Origin: Rhodospirillaceae bacterium
GTDB lineage: Bacteria > Pseudomonadota > Alphaproteobacteria > Rhodospirillales > Rhodospirillaceae
Direction: 5' to 3'
Length of the DNA: 39,940 bases
Assembly (NCBI GenBank): GCA_029243545.1
Contig: JAQWRV010000024.1
Coordinates: forward strand, 1 to 39,940
The notes beneath the pieces were generated by a model that did not search any database, was not told the origin of the DNA, and saw only the letters and a program-made list of their open reading frames with translations. Shown here piece by piece: positions 1 to 8,688 of the stretch. The position numbers and the translations under genes were made by a program. Each line of letters starts with the position of its first letter. Positions within the stretch are counted from its first letter, which is position 1.

Positions 1-128
1 AACGCGATGAGACTGGTCATCATGTTATCTAGAATGGGGTTGCCGAGGAATACGGCTTTTTCCACATCGGACGGAATGAAGTCAGATGCATAGGTCGGAC
101 GGTCGGTTTTAAGCTTCGTAGTGGCCAT
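1..128 (-). CDS. Unknown protein, N-terminal part only
   Basis: Only the first 42 codons lie in the window; the gene runs off the left edge. The start ATG (128-126) has a good AGGAG ribosome site 8 bases upstream (in the minus-strand sense), which makes this a credible gene start. The protein begins MATTKLKTDRPTYASDFIPS and continues with a short hydrophilic stretch and a helix-like segment around residues 24-41. There is no signal peptide or motif I recognise. I cannot assign a function. Confidence is in the existence of the gene, not its role. Confidence 0.6.
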   Translation of the reverse strand, partial: MATTKLKTDRPTYASDFIPSDVEKAVFLGNPILDNMMTSLIA

Positions 129-199
129 AGATATATCTCCTATTTGAAGCCGGGTGCTTAGACAAAGCGGCACGAAAAACATATTCAGCCTTTAAAATC

Positions 200-540
200 T
201 CACTTCAGGCCAAAATTACCAGTAAATTTTGCAGAGACCGCCATTCTGTGGAGGTTTTTAAAGGGAAACTTATGGATTGCTTGGTTCACGGCCATCATCA
301 GTTGTCTGCTGCAGGCCCCGCTATCTCCTTCGATTCTCTCACGGATCACTGCCCGTAGGGTATCCAGGTGGGCCCGCCATATCTCTAGGTTGACATCAAT
401 GCCGCTTGAGCAGCCGCGCATACCGTGAAAACTCAGATGCTGAAGGCACTGGTTAATGCAATTGCGGATAAAAATATTGTTGTCGACCAGCAGGATATTT
501 TGCTTTTCCTGGCCGAGACGCGGCGCCGCGCCGCTGTCAT
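200..540 (-). pseudogene. Probable frameshifted response-regulator relic
   Basis: A strong GGAGGA ribosome site sits in front of an ATG at 540, giving MTAARRRVSARKSK, after which the frame turns to nonsense and stops at 433. One base out of phase, the next codons read NILLVDNNIFIRNCI, which closely resembles beta strand 1 and the acidic pocket of a receiver (REC) domain. That second frame stays open to a stop at 200 and has no start of its own. Adding one A to the AAAA run near 518-521 would join the two frames. The downstream 90 codons do not look like the rest of a receiver domain, so other damage is likely. What I see is the frame break and the REC-like strand; the response-regulator identity is inferred. 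A sequencing error is also possible. Apart from this relic, 129-748 holds nothing I recognise. Confidence 0.4.
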
Positions 541-748
541 ATTAATTTCCTCCCCCAATGGCCGCTCGGATTTGCTTTCGCCTACCCCATTCTGGCAGAA
601 AGTACTCCATTTCTGATGCAAGAGCTCTATACTCTAGGTGGAAGAGTTACGGCAATCGTCGCTCTTTATTTGCTAGGCCACAAACTGCTATATCGACCGC
701 CCGCGGGATCAGTCCGATCCCGGACGCATTTTCCCTTTGGAGTACCTT

Positions 749-994
749 ATGTCTGATACCGGTGGCGTGGCAGCTGATCGCCTAAAATCTTTCATTGAGC
801 GGATCGAACGCCTTGAAGATGAAAAGAAAAACCTGACCGCTGATATCCGTGAGGTCTATTCCGAAGCCAAGTCTTCAGGATTTGATACCAAGACCATACG
901 TAAAGTGGTGGTGCTTCGGAAATTGGATACAGGCGAACGGGAAGAGCAGGAGGCGCTGCTGGATACCTATCTACGCGCACTTGGCGAAGCCTAA
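749..994 (+). CDS. gapR: GapR family DNA-binding domain protein (DUF2312)
   Basis: An 81-residue protein of the DUF2312 family, named after GapR, the nucleoid-associated protein of Caulobacter that binds overtwisted AT-rich DNA and helps topoisomerases ahead of replication forks. The whole length matches the family: a helical, coiled-coil region (residues about 9-44, with [20 protein letters not shown]) followed by the typical [15 protein letters not shown] segment and the C-terminal [11 protein letters not shown] helix. I chose ATG 749 because a GGAG lies 7 bases upstream and the N-terminus then has the usual length; an in-frame TTG at 737 would add four residues. It appears to be monocistronic. 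The family is nearly confined to alphaproteobacteria, which supports the taxonomic placement. Confidence 0.9.
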   Translation: MSDTGGVAADRLKSFIERIERLEDEKKNLTADIREVYSEAKSSGFDTKTIRKVVVLRKLDTGEREEQEALLDTYLRALGEA

Positions 995-1003
995 CCGCGA
1001 TTA

Positions 1004-2815
1004 TTAGTAAAGGGCTTCGAGTTGCTCTCTGAATTCTCGTAGCACGGCGTGGCGCCGGACTTTCAGTGTCGGCGTCATTTGCCCGTTCCCGACCGCGAAC
1101 GTATGGGGCGAGACGATGTGCTTGCGCACCTTCTCAATGACAGAAACTTTTTCGTTGGCGATGGCGACGGCCTTACCAATTTCGGTAAGAAATTCTTTGT
1201 CCCTTGACAGGACTTCCATATCGGCGGGCTTGCCGTTGTCCTCGGCCCATTTCTTGCACCAATCCTCATCAGCAACAATAACGGCGGTGAGATAGGGCCG
1301 CTTATCGCCAAACACCAAGATCTGCCCGATCTCTTCCTCTAAGCAGTGGATTCCCTCAATACGCTGAGGCGAAATATTGTCGCCACCGGAATTGACGATA
1401 ATGTCTTTCTTGCGGTCGGTAATGACAATGAAGCCGTTGTCATCAAAATGGCCGATGTCTCCAGTGTGCAGCCAATTGTCTTGATCAATGGCTGCAATGG
1501 TGGCGTCAGGGTCGTTCCAGTAACCCTTCATAACCAGCTCGCCGCGTACCAAAATTTCACCGTCTTCGGCAGTTCTTACCTCAATCCCCCGCACCGGTGG
1601 GCCCACTGTATGCAGTTGAATATTCGATGGGATGTTGGCGCTAATGACCGGTGACGCTTCCGTTTGCCCGTATCCTTGCAGGATGCGGACTCCGAGGGCG
1701 GTGAAAAAGATACCGACGTCTTGGTTGAGCGGAGCGCCGCCTGAGACCAGCGCCTTTAGCTGGCCGCCAAAGCGGGCGCGGACCTTGTTGCGCACCAGGC
1801 GCTCGCAGAACACGTCGACCAAACGGTCAAGTAGGGACAGGCTTTTCGGGTCGTTATAACGCTTGGTGCCCAGCGCGAGAGTTTTCTCGAATATCTTTTT
1901 GCTTAAGCTACTTTGACTTTTGAGGCTCTGATTAATGCGGCTGCGCATGGTTTCGTATAGGCGCGGTACTGCCGTCATGATGGTCGGGCGAACCTCGGCC
2001 ATGCTGTTGACCAAGGTATCAATGCGCTGCACGTAATAAATCTGTGCTCCCAAGATCATCGGGAAGTACAGACCGCCGACATGCTCGTAGGCATGGGAAA
2101 GGGGTAGAAAAGATAGAAAAATTTCCTTGCCCAAACCCAGCATGCGGACGATTTCCGTCGCGCCATCGCAATTGCAGAGGATGCTGCCGTGGGTCAGCAT
2201 CACGCCCTTCGGCAAACCACTCGTGCCGGACGTGTAAATAATGCAGCAAATGTCATCGCGATTGGCGTCGGCGACATGGTCAGGGACAGCACCGCCGCGT
2301 CCTGCTTTAACCACATCTGACCAAGGCTTGGTCTCGATTTCCGAATCAATGACGGATTCAGCGCCTTCCATGACGATAATCCGTACTTTGTGGTTAGCTT
2401 CGGAGGCGGCAGCGATCAATGGCGCTGCCAGTTCCGGTGTTGTTACGATCGCCAGCTTGGCCCCTGAGTCATCAATGATATGGAGATGATTGACGGCGGT
2501 GTTGGTGGTGTAGGCCGGGACGGATATAGCGCCGATGGCTTTAATGGCGACATCGGCGATCAGCCACTCAGGCCGGTTCTCACCGACGATCATAACTCGG
2601 TCACCAGGCGCTACACCCATGGCAGAGATGAGCCCATTGGCGGCGGCCACGACTTCATCAGCGGTTTCGCGCCAGGTGAGCGAGACGTATTCACCCTCTC
2701 TTTTCGTCCAAACGAACGGTTCATCGCCGAATCGCTCGGCCTGATTGAAAAACATCGCTGGCAGATTGCGAACGTCGCGTGCGTCGATGGCCCTGTCGAT
2801 CACCGTATGCCCCAT
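1004..2815 (-). CDS. Long-chain acyl-CoA synthetase (AMP-forming)
   Basis: A 603-residue member of the ANL (AMP-binding) superfamily, closest in layout to long-chain fatty acid CoA ligases. Such enzymes activate fatty acids with ATP to acyl-AMP and then to acyl-CoA. The core motifs are all visible: the P-loop YTSGTSGLPKG at residues 194-204, YGQTEASP at 382-389, TGD at 451-453, DRKKDIIVNSGG at 467-478, and the C-terminal lysine in TPTLKVRR near 585. Length fits the bacterial and eukaryotic long-chain type (about 600) rather than shorter acetyl-CoA or propionyl-CoA types. There is no membrane segment, so it is probably peripheral on the inner face of the inner membrane. It stands alone, convergent with gapR and divergent from the peptidase gene. 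Chain-length preference cannot be read from sequence. Confidence 0.9.
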   Translation of the reverse strand: MGHTVIDRAIDARDVRNLPAMFFNQAERFGDEPFVWTKREGEYVSLTWRETADEVVAAANGLISAMGVAPGDRVMIVGENRPEWLIADVAIKAIGAISVPAYTTNTAVNHLHIIDDSGAKLAIVTTPELAAPLIAAASEANHKVRIIVMEGAESVIDSEIETKPWSDVVKAGRGGAVPDHVADANRDDICCIIYTSGTSGLPKGVMLTHGSILCNCDGATEIVRMLGLGKEIFLSFLPLSHAYEHVGGLYFPMILGAQIYYVQRIDTLVNSMAEVRPTIMTAVPRLYETMRSRINQSLKSQSSLSKKIFEKTLALGTKRYNDPKSLSLLDRLVDVFCERLVRNKVRARFGGQLKALVSGGAPLNQDVGIFFTALGVRILQGYGQTEASPVISANIPSNIQLHTVGPPVRGIEVRTAEDGEILVRGELVMKGYWNDPDATIAAIDQDNWLHTGDIGHFDDNGFIVITDRKKDIIVNSGGDNISPQRIEGIHCLEEEIGQILVFGDKRPYLTAVIVADEDWCKKWAEDNGKPADMEVLSRDKEFLTEIGKAVAIANEKVSVIEKVRKHIVSPHTFAVGNGQMTPTLKVRRHAVLREFREQLEALY

Positions 2816-2969
2816 AACTGTTTACTCGGTTGTGCCGGATACTACGACGGGTGCGCCCCGGTATACCAGAGAGGCAATGGTTGGTTGGCGTGTGGTCATT
2901 TGCCCCCTATATCTCTCATAACAAAAGCGGCCTACTTCTGCTTCACGAGGCTGTGACCTAGGAGACGCT

Positions 2970-4772
2970 ATGAACGATACAACACTTCTCCAACCGGACA
3001 ACAAAAGCTTTGGCGACCTGCCAGTTTGGAACCTGACAGACCTATACTCGGCTACGGATGGCGTAGACCTGGAAGCCGCTTTTAAGGACGCGGAGAGCCG
3101 GATCAACGCCCTCGAACAGACGTATGCAGACAAGGTTGCGGATTTGTCTTCCGAGGCCTTTGGCGCGGCAATCGTTGAGTATGAAGCCATTGGGGATTTG
3201 CTGGGCCGCATCGGCTCTTTTGCGCAACTCTACCATGCGCAGAACGTGGGCGACGCGGAGCGGGGACGGTTTTACCAGAACACCATCGACCGTATGACGA
3301 CGCTTTCGAGTAAGTCCTTGTTTTTTACCCTGGCCATCAACCGGCTGGACGACGATGTGCTCGAAGCCAAATTGGTGGACCCTGTTGCTGCCAAGTACGG
3401 GCCGTGGCTGCGTGACCTCAGGGTCTATAGAGACCATGAACTGAGTGACGACTTAGAGCGGTTGCTACATGAGAAACATGTCAGCGGCCGGGCTGCATGG
3501 GTGCGCCTGTTCGATGAAACCGAAGCGGCTATCCGTTGTGACGTAGGCGATGAAAAACTCACCCTGACGGAAGCACTCAATCGGTTGTCTGATTCTATGC
3601 CGGAAAAGCGGCGCGCGGCTGCCAAAGGGATTGGAGCGGCGCTGGGTGAGAAGGCGCCGTTGTTCGCCTATATCACCAATGTGCTGGCGAAGGACAAGGC
3701 AACTGAAGACGGCTGGCGCAAATACGAACGGCCTGTGTCGTCGCGCAATCTGGCCAACCTGGTCGAGGACGACGTGGTCGAAGCTCTGGCCAAAGCGGCC
3801 AAGGACTCTTACGCGAACACATCGCACCGCTATTACGCCATGAAGGCTAAATGGTTAGGTAAAAAGAAACTGGACTATTGGGATCGCAACGCGCCTTTGC
3901 CGACGGCTGAGAGTAAAATCATTTCCTGGGATGAGGCGAAGGATATGGTTCTGGACGCCTATGCCGGTTTCACGCCGAGCATGGCGGATACGGCCGCACC
4001 CTTTTTCGACAAGGGGTGGATTGACGCGCCGGCGTCTCCGGGAAAGGCCTCAGGCGCATTTTCCCATCCGACCGTGCCGTCCGCGCATCCATATATTCTG
4101 CTCAATTACCTCGGCAGTTCACGCGATGTGATGACCTTGGCGCATGAGCTGGGCCACGGCGTGCATCAGGTGCTGGCGGCAGACCAGGGCCCGCTGTTAT
4201 GTGACACGCCTCTCACACTTGCGGAAACGGCGTCGGTGTTCGGAGAGATGCTGACCTTCCGTTCGTTATTGGCGAAGGAAGACCGTCCGGAACAAAGACG
4301 GGCCTTGCTGGCAGGTAAGGTGGAAGACATGCTCAACACTGTGGTCCGGCAAATCGCCTTCCATGACTTCGAACGTCAGGTGCACGACGAGCGTAAGGAC
4401 GGCGAAATTGCATTGGACCGGATCTGTGAGATTTGGATGCAGGTGCAAAACGAGAGCCTCGGGCCGGCCTTCAACTTTGACGATGAATACAAATACTACT
4501 GGACCTACATCAGTCATTTTCTCCACGTGCCGTTTTATGTCTACGCCTATGCCTTCGGGGATTGCTTGGTGAATGCCCTTTACCGGGTTTACACCGCCGG
4601 CACCGTGCCGGACTTCGAAGCCAAATATCTCGACTTGTTGAAGGCCGGCGGCACGCTACGTCACAAGGAACTCCTTGCGCCATTTGGATTAGATGCCAGC
4701 GATCCATCCTTCTGGGCACGGGGTATGGAAACGCTCACCGAGCTCATCGATGAGTTGGAAGACGTGGCCTAG
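2970..4772 (+). CDS. pepF: M3 family oligoendopeptidase F
   Basis: A 600-residue zinc metallopeptidase of family M3 (PepF/M3B type), which cuts short peptides in the cytoplasm. The catalytic HELGH lies at residues 392-396, where the two histidines bind zinc and the glutamate activates water. The third ligand is probably the glutamate of LAETAS near 419. The flanking block DVMTLAHELGHGVHQ and the later YYWTYISHFLHVPFYVYAYAF segment are typical of the family. The N-terminal 350 residues are the helical domain, and there is no signal peptide. The start has a GGAGACGCT-type ribosome site. The stop is only 5 bases before the next gene (ABC1 kinase), suggesting co-transcription. Confidence 0.92.
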   Translation: MNDTTLLQPDNKSFGDLPVWNLTDLYSATDGVDLEAAFKDAESRINALEQTYADKVADLSSEAFGAAIVEYEAIGDLLGRIGSFAQLYHAQNVGDAERGRFYQNTIDRMTTLSSKSLFFTLAINRLDDDVLEAKLVDPVAAKYGPWLRDLRVYRDHELSDDLERLLHEKHVSGRAAWVRLFDETEAAIRCDVGDEKLTLTEALNRLSDSMPEKRRAAAKGIGAALGEKAPLFAYITNVLAKDKATEDGWRKYERPVSSRNLANLVEDDVVEALAKAAKDSYANTSHRYYAMKAKWLGKKKLDYWDRNAPLPTAESKIISWDEAKDMVLDAYAGFTPSMADTAAPFFDKGWIDAPASPGKASGAFSHPTVPSAHPYILLNYLGSSRDVMTLAHELGHGVHQVLAADQGPLLCDTPLTLAETASVFGEMLTFRSLLAKEDRPEQRRALLAGKVEDMLNTVVRQIAFHDFERQVHDERKDGEIALDRICEIWMQVQNESLGPAFNFDDEYKYYWTYISHFLHVPFYVYAYAFGDCLVNALYRVYTAGTVPDFEAKYLDLLKAGGTLRHKELLAPFGLDASDPSFWARGMETLTELIDELEDVA

Positions 4773-4777
4773 CCTCT

Positions 4778-6157
4778 ATGTCTTCGCCCAAAGACTCCCA
4801 CGAAGACAACAGCCTGCCCGGGCGGGTGAGGCGGTATGCCCAAGTGGGTGGAGCCGTTGGGGGCTTTGCCGCGCGGCTGGCGGGAGAGCGCTATTTCGGC
4901 ATGAAGGCCGACAAGGCGAGTGGGGCAGAGGACCTGCGTCTGGCGCTGGGGAGCCTTAAGGGGCCGCTGATGAAAGTGGCGCAAATTCTCTCCACCATTC
5001 CCGATGCCTTGCCTAAGGAATACGCGCGCGAATTGGCCCAGTTGCAAGCGAATGCGCCACACATGGGCTGGTCTTTTGTGAAACGCCGTATGTCGGCTGA
5101 GTTGGGCCCCGACTGGAAGGATTGCTTTGCTCAGTTTGACCGTGAAGCGTCGGCGGCTGCGTCTCTTGGCCAAGTCCACTGGGCCGAAAGTCAGAACGGC
5201 GATGCGCTGGCGTGTAAATTGCAATACCCGGATATGGCGTCCGTGGTGGAGGCTGACCTCAAGCAGTTAAAGCTGATTTTTTACCTCTATCGCCGTTACG
5301 ACGAAGCCATTGACCCCTCTGAAATTCACGCAGAGATCGCAGCGCGATTGCGAGAGGAACTGGACTACGAGAACGAATCGCGCAACTTGGCGCTCTATCG
5401 CTTGATGCTCGATGAAGTCGAGACCGTGCATGTGCCGGATGTCTATGACGATCTTTCGACGGACCGTCTCCTCACCATGAGTTGGGAAGAGGGCACACCG
5501 ATCCCTGACCTTGATAAACTCCCGCTGGAAGAACGGAACCTCATCGCCACCAACATGTTCAAGGCCTGGTACGTGCCGCTATACCAATATGGTGTCATTC
5601 ATGGTGATCCGCACTTGGGTAATTACTCAGTGCGGGCCAGCGATCAAGATCGCAAAGACGGGCGCTACGGAGACATCAACCTGTTGGATTTTGGTTGTAT
5701 TCGTGTGTTTCAGCCGAAGTTTATCGGCGGCGTGATTGATCTCTACCGCGCCTTGGAAACCGGTGACCGGGATTTGGCCGTGCATGCTTATGAGACCTGG
5801 GGCTTTACCGGTCTTGACGACGAGGTGATCGATACGCTGAGCCGCTGGGCCTCATTCATTTATGCGCCATTGATGGAAGATCGGCCCCGTCTTATCGAGG
5901 AAACCAACGCCACCGACTACGGCCGGGAAGTCGCCGCGGAAGTGCACAGCGACTTACGCCGCCTCGGTGGGGTAACACCGCCCAAAGAGTTTGTCCTGAT
6001 GGACCGGGCCGCCATTGGCTTAGGCTCCGTGTTCCTGCGTCTCGGCGCTAAGGTCAACTGGCACCGGCTCTTTCATGACACCATTGAGAGATTCGACCCT
6101 AAGGTTCTGGCCAAGCGCCAGAAGAAGGCGCTGAAGGCGACTGATCTCGTTCACTAG
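4778..6157 (+). CDS. ABC1/AarF (UbiB-like) atypical kinase
   Basis: A 459-residue member of the ABC1/ADCK/UbiB protein-kinase-like family, whose bacterial members are linked to ubiquinone biosynthesis and lipid homeostasis. Family landmarks are present: an alanine-rich nucleotide loop SAAASLGQ at residues 125-132 in place of a glycine-rich loop, the lysine in ACKLQYP (147), ELDYENE at 194-200, the catalytic HGDPHLGN at 275-282, and the metal-binding DFG at 304-306. The N-terminal signature, usually KxGQ, reads KVAQ (66-69) here. I see no C-terminal membrane helices such as true UbiB has, so it is probably a UbiB-related subfamily. It lies 5 bases after the peptidase gene, and its ribosome site is weak, which suggests translational coupling. 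The link with coq9 elsewhere in the window is only thematic. Confidence 0.85.
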   Translation: MSSPKDSHEDNSLPGRVRRYAQVGGAVGGFAARLAGERYFGMKADKASGAEDLRLALGSLKGPLMKVAQILSTIPDALPKEYARELAQLQANAPHMGWSFVKRRMSAELGPDWKDCFAQFDREASAAASLGQVHWAESQNGDALACKLQYPDMASVVEADLKQLKLIFYLYRRYDEAIDPSEIHAEIAARLREELDYENESRNLALYRLMLDEVETVHVPDVYDDLSTDRLLTMSWEEGTPIPDLDKLPLEERNLIATNMFKAWYVPLYQYGVIHGDPHLGNYSVRASDQDRKDGRYGDINLLDFGCIRVFQPKFIGGVIDLYRALETGDRDLAVHAYETWGFTGLDDEVIDTLSRWASFIYAPLMEDRPRLIEETNATDYGREVAAEVHSDLRRLGGVTPPKEFVLMDRAAIGLGSVFLRLGAKVNWHRLFHDTIERFDPKVLAKRQKKALKATDLVH

Positions 6158-6236
6158 CTGGCGGAAGGCGCCTTAGCGCTTTAGGCGGGCTGTTTTCTTG
6201 GTTTAGTCTCCGGTTACATCATTCAGGAGAAGCCCG

Positions 6237-7157
6237 ATGACCAAACTTCAGACCATGACCCGCCGGGATACGTTTTTGTTTGCCGCTGGGGCGGCAGGTA
6301 CCGCCGCCGCTGCAACGGTCGCAGCACCAACTCCATCGCTGGCTATGGGTTTACCCAAAGAATTCAATTGGGACGATCCGGCAGAGCGGGTGCGGGTTCA
6401 GGCGGCGGTTAAAGGGTCTTCGCGCGAAGAGACGATTTACTCGTTTTTTCGTTTGCATCTCTACGGTTACACCCATTCGGGCAACCTCATTCCCTTCGCC
6501 ACCATGAGCAATTTGAACGTGGCCGAGTGGCGCAGGAAGCCAAACGGCAATCAGGCGGCGACAGTGTTCGAGGCCGGCTATTACACCAAGTTTGATTCCC
6601 ATGAGACCTTGGAGGTTTGGGAAAACCCCGTCACTGGCGAAAAACGCAAGCCGTGGCGGTTTATTGGCGGGCCGTTATCGGTAGAGATTGGCCCGGATGG
6701 CGTGGTTACCGGAGAAGGGGCAACCCTAAAGCCGGAGCGGCTGCAGGTTCAGGTATTCGGCGATACGGTGATGTTCCCGACGGCTTCGGCGTTTTCATTC
6801 CCGAATCCCATGCGGCCGGAGCAGTATCCTAAAGAATCCGCCGGCGACACGTATTATTGGGATTCTCATTATGTGTACTTCGCCACCATGAAGGATGTGT
6901 TGAACCGTGATCTGACCAGCATTCCCTCTCACATACAGTTTCAGAACCTGGTGAGCTGGCATCCGTGGTGGGGCATGGGCGGCCACGAAGGACGCACATG
7001 GGGACGAGCTTATGGCTCTAAAATCAATACCTTAGACGATGTTCCTAAGGATTACCGTAAGGGTTTGGAGGATCAAACCCCGGAGATTTTCGATACGGGC
7101 AACTGGACTGCATTCCGCGAAGACTTCGATGAGTATATGGAAGATCGGCACAGCTGA
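6237..7157 (+). CDS. Tat-exported DUF1838 family protein
   Basis: A 306-residue protein that I recognise as DUF1838, a family of unknown function. The N-terminus carries a twin-arginine signal: MTRRDTFLFAAG (arginines 9 and 10) followed by an alanine-rich hydrophobic stretch to about residue 36, ending in PSLA. The mature part is rich in Trp, Tyr, Gly and Pro, with conserved-looking blocks such as DTYYWDSHYVYFATM and the W-rich LVSWHPWWGMGGHEGRTWGR near residues 240-260. Export through Tat suggests it folds, possibly around a cofactor, before reaching the periplasm. A clear AGGAG ribosome site precedes the ATG. It lies between the kinase and the YcnI gene on the same strand, but gaps of 80 and 183 bases make one operon uncertain. 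Confidence 0.75.
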   Translation: MTKLQTMTRRDTFLFAAGAAGTAAAATVAAPTPSLAMGLPKEFNWDDPAERVRVQAAVKGSSREETIYSFFRLHLYGYTHSGNLIPFATMSNLNVAEWRRKPNGNQAATVFEAGYYTKFDSHETLEVWENPVTGEKRKPWRFIGGPLSVEIGPDGVVTGEGATLKPERLQVQVFGDTVMFPTASAFSFPNPMRPEQYPKESAGDTYYWDSHYVYFATMKDVLNRDLTSIPSHIQFQNLVSWHPWWGMGGHEGRTWGRAYGSKINTLDDVPKDYRKGLEDQTPEIFDTGNWTAFREDFDEYMEDRHS

Positions 7158-7340
7158 GGGCCAGGCCTGTTTAAGTCGTCGTAACATCTTGTAACATGGT
7201 CTAGGCAGCGGTCATGGTGCGAGCTATTCTCAAGTACACGTGGCGTACCTCAGGGAGAGGATGCCATCTTCTATTTTTGTATGGTGAGTGACCAATTTTT
7301 CAGAACTGGCTCCGATGCGGGGCCGCAGCGGAGAACCCGA

Positions 7341-8003
7341 ATGACCTTTAAATCTCGCTTGTTGACCACACTGGCCGGTGTCGCGCTGTGTGCTGGTGCC
7401 TCCATGACCGCCACGACGGCGTCTGCTCATAACGTGCTCAGCGTGAGTGAAGCGCCTGCGGGGCAATTGTTCCCCATGAAGCTGAATGTAAACCACGGCT
7501 GCAAAGGCGCTGCTGTTTCAGCCGCCCGTTTGCAAATTCCTGACGGCATCGTTGATGCCAAAGCCGCTGACAAAGTGGGCTGGAATGTGGAATACAAGAT
7601 GAAAGATCTTGAGAACCCCGTTATGCTTCATGGCCGTGAAGTTAAGGAAGTGATCGGTGAAATCGTTTGGACCAAGTCCAATGGCGCCACAGTCCCCAGC
7701 GATGGCTGGGCCACGTTTGAATTCCGCGCTACGATTCCTAAGGACATAGGTCGTGTCATGCACTTCAAGAACATCACTGTTTGTGAAGACGGCGCCACTG
7801 ACCCGTATGTGGATTTGCCTGAAGTAGCGCTTGATGTTAACGACCCAGAATTTGCCAAAAAGGCATGGGCGTTCATGACGGCGACACCAGGGCCAGCCCC
7901 AATGGTTGTTATTCGTCAGCCTGAAAAAGGTCAGTATCCGTGGGAATGGACCCCAGAACAGGCCCGTGGCGAAGCGCCTTCTCAGGAAGCCATGGCTCGC
8001 TAG
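7341..8003 (+). CDS. YcnI-type periplasmic copper-binding protein (DUF1775)
   Basis: A 220-residue exported protein of the YcnI/DUF1775 family. Characterised members bind Cu(II) through the histidine that becomes the first mature residue, plus a glutamate and tryptophan. Here a Sec signal (MTFKSRLLTTLAG, then a hydrophobic core) ends in ASA, so His30 would be the mature N-terminus, exactly as the copper site requires. Other family features are NHGCKGAAVSAARLQIPDG (about 50-68) and VGWNVE, with a Trp after it. I start at ATG 7341, which has a GGAGAA about 6 bases upstream and gives a compact signal; the in-frame start at 7281 would bury the signal behind 20 residues. There is no C-terminal membrane anchor and no copC/copD neighbour. 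A strong terminator follows. Confidence 0.85.
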   Translation: MTFKSRLLTTLAGVALCAGASMTATTASAHNVLSVSEAPAGQLFPMKLNVNHGCKGAAVSAARLQIPDGIVDAKAADKVGWNVEYKMKDLENPVMLHGREVKEVIGEIVWTKSNGATVPSDGWATFEFRATIPKDIGRVMHFKNITVCEDGATDPYVDLPEVALDVNDPEFAKKAWAFMTATPGPAPMVVIRQPEKGQYPWEWTPEQARGEAPSQEAMAR

Positions 8004-8030
8004 GTCTTTTTTTGCATATTAAAGCGAAAA

Positions 8031-8054
8031 ACCCCGTCTCGGCTGAGGCGGGGT
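8031..8054. terminator. Strong Rho-independent terminator (bidirectional)
   Basis: The stem ACCCCGTCTC / GAGGCGGGGT has 10 pairs with a single G-T wobble and a GGCT loop. It is followed on the plus strand by TTTTTT and preceded by AAAA, so it can act in both directions. It lies 28 bases after the ycnI-like stop and 32 bases beyond the stop of the convergent gene at 8086-8661. Confidence 0.9.
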
Positions 8055-8085
8055 TTTTTCTATGCGGGGACTATTTTGATTCCGT

Positions 8086-8661
8086 CTATTTACGAGGTCT
8101 ATCGCAGAAGTCTTCGAAGGCTTGCGCCTGTGGGGCCATGCCCTTGTCGATCATGGCGGTGATGAGGTTCTCGCCATGGTCAGCAACGCTGACGAGCACT
8201 TTGGCGTTCGCACCGAGCACATAGGCCAGCGCGCTCAGGCGGGCTGCGGGAGGCTGGCTATTAAAGGCCTCACGGCATTTTATGATGGATAAGCCCTCTT
8301 TTTGATCGCTGTGTCCGCTGTCATCGAGTGAGCGGGATGCCACCGTGAAAGCGGCGTAATCCAGTAGCCCTGGTGACAGACCATCGGCGCGTTTTAGAAT
8401 TTTCTCAGAGGCCGCGGGATTGAGCCCGGCAGAGGCAGCTGAAAAAGCCTTGGCCCGTTTAATCCGGCCATAGACGACATCATCCTGCCCATCAGACCGG
8501 GCGGACCATTCAGCTTCGCTGGTCAGGGAACTTTCTGGGAAGTCGGTTTCTGTGCCGTTAGGCAGACTGCAATAGACAATGCCGCCATCGACTTCTTCGA
8601 CAGTATAGGCGCGCCCCTCTTTGGTGTAGGCCTTGGAGCCGACGGGAAAACGTTCAGTCAT
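8086..8661 (-). CDS. Hypothetical protein, 191 residues
   Basis: I do not recognise this family. The protein is soluble-looking, with no signal peptide or membrane helix. The first 45 residues (VGSKAYTKEGRAYTVEEVDGG and following) have the alternating pattern of a small beta barrel. The rest looks helical, with Ala- and Leu-rich segments at about 90-150. The gene starts with ATG at 8661, 27 bases downstream of the stop of the membrane-protein gene 8689-9486, so the two may be co-transcribed. Its end faces the terminator at 8031-8054. Codon use looks like that of the neighbours, and the frame is uninterrupted over 576 bases, which supports a real gene. Confidence 0.6.
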   Translation of the reverse strand: MTERFPVGSKAYTKEGRAYTVEEVDGGIVYCSLPNGTETDFPESSLTSEAEWSARSDGQDDVVYGRIKRAKAFSAASAGLNPAASEKILKRADGLSPGLLDYAAFTVASRSLDDSGHSDQKEGLSIIKCREAFNSQPPAARLSALAYVLGANAKVLVSVADHGENLITAMIDKGMAPQAQAFEDFCDRPRK

Positions 8662-8688
8662 AAGGTTAAGAACTCTATTGGCCGGTTG

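Noticed and set aside
2480-2956. Plus-strand open frame of 158 codons
   Set aside because: It is antisense to the start of the acyl-CoA synthetase and has no ribosome site or recognisable domain.
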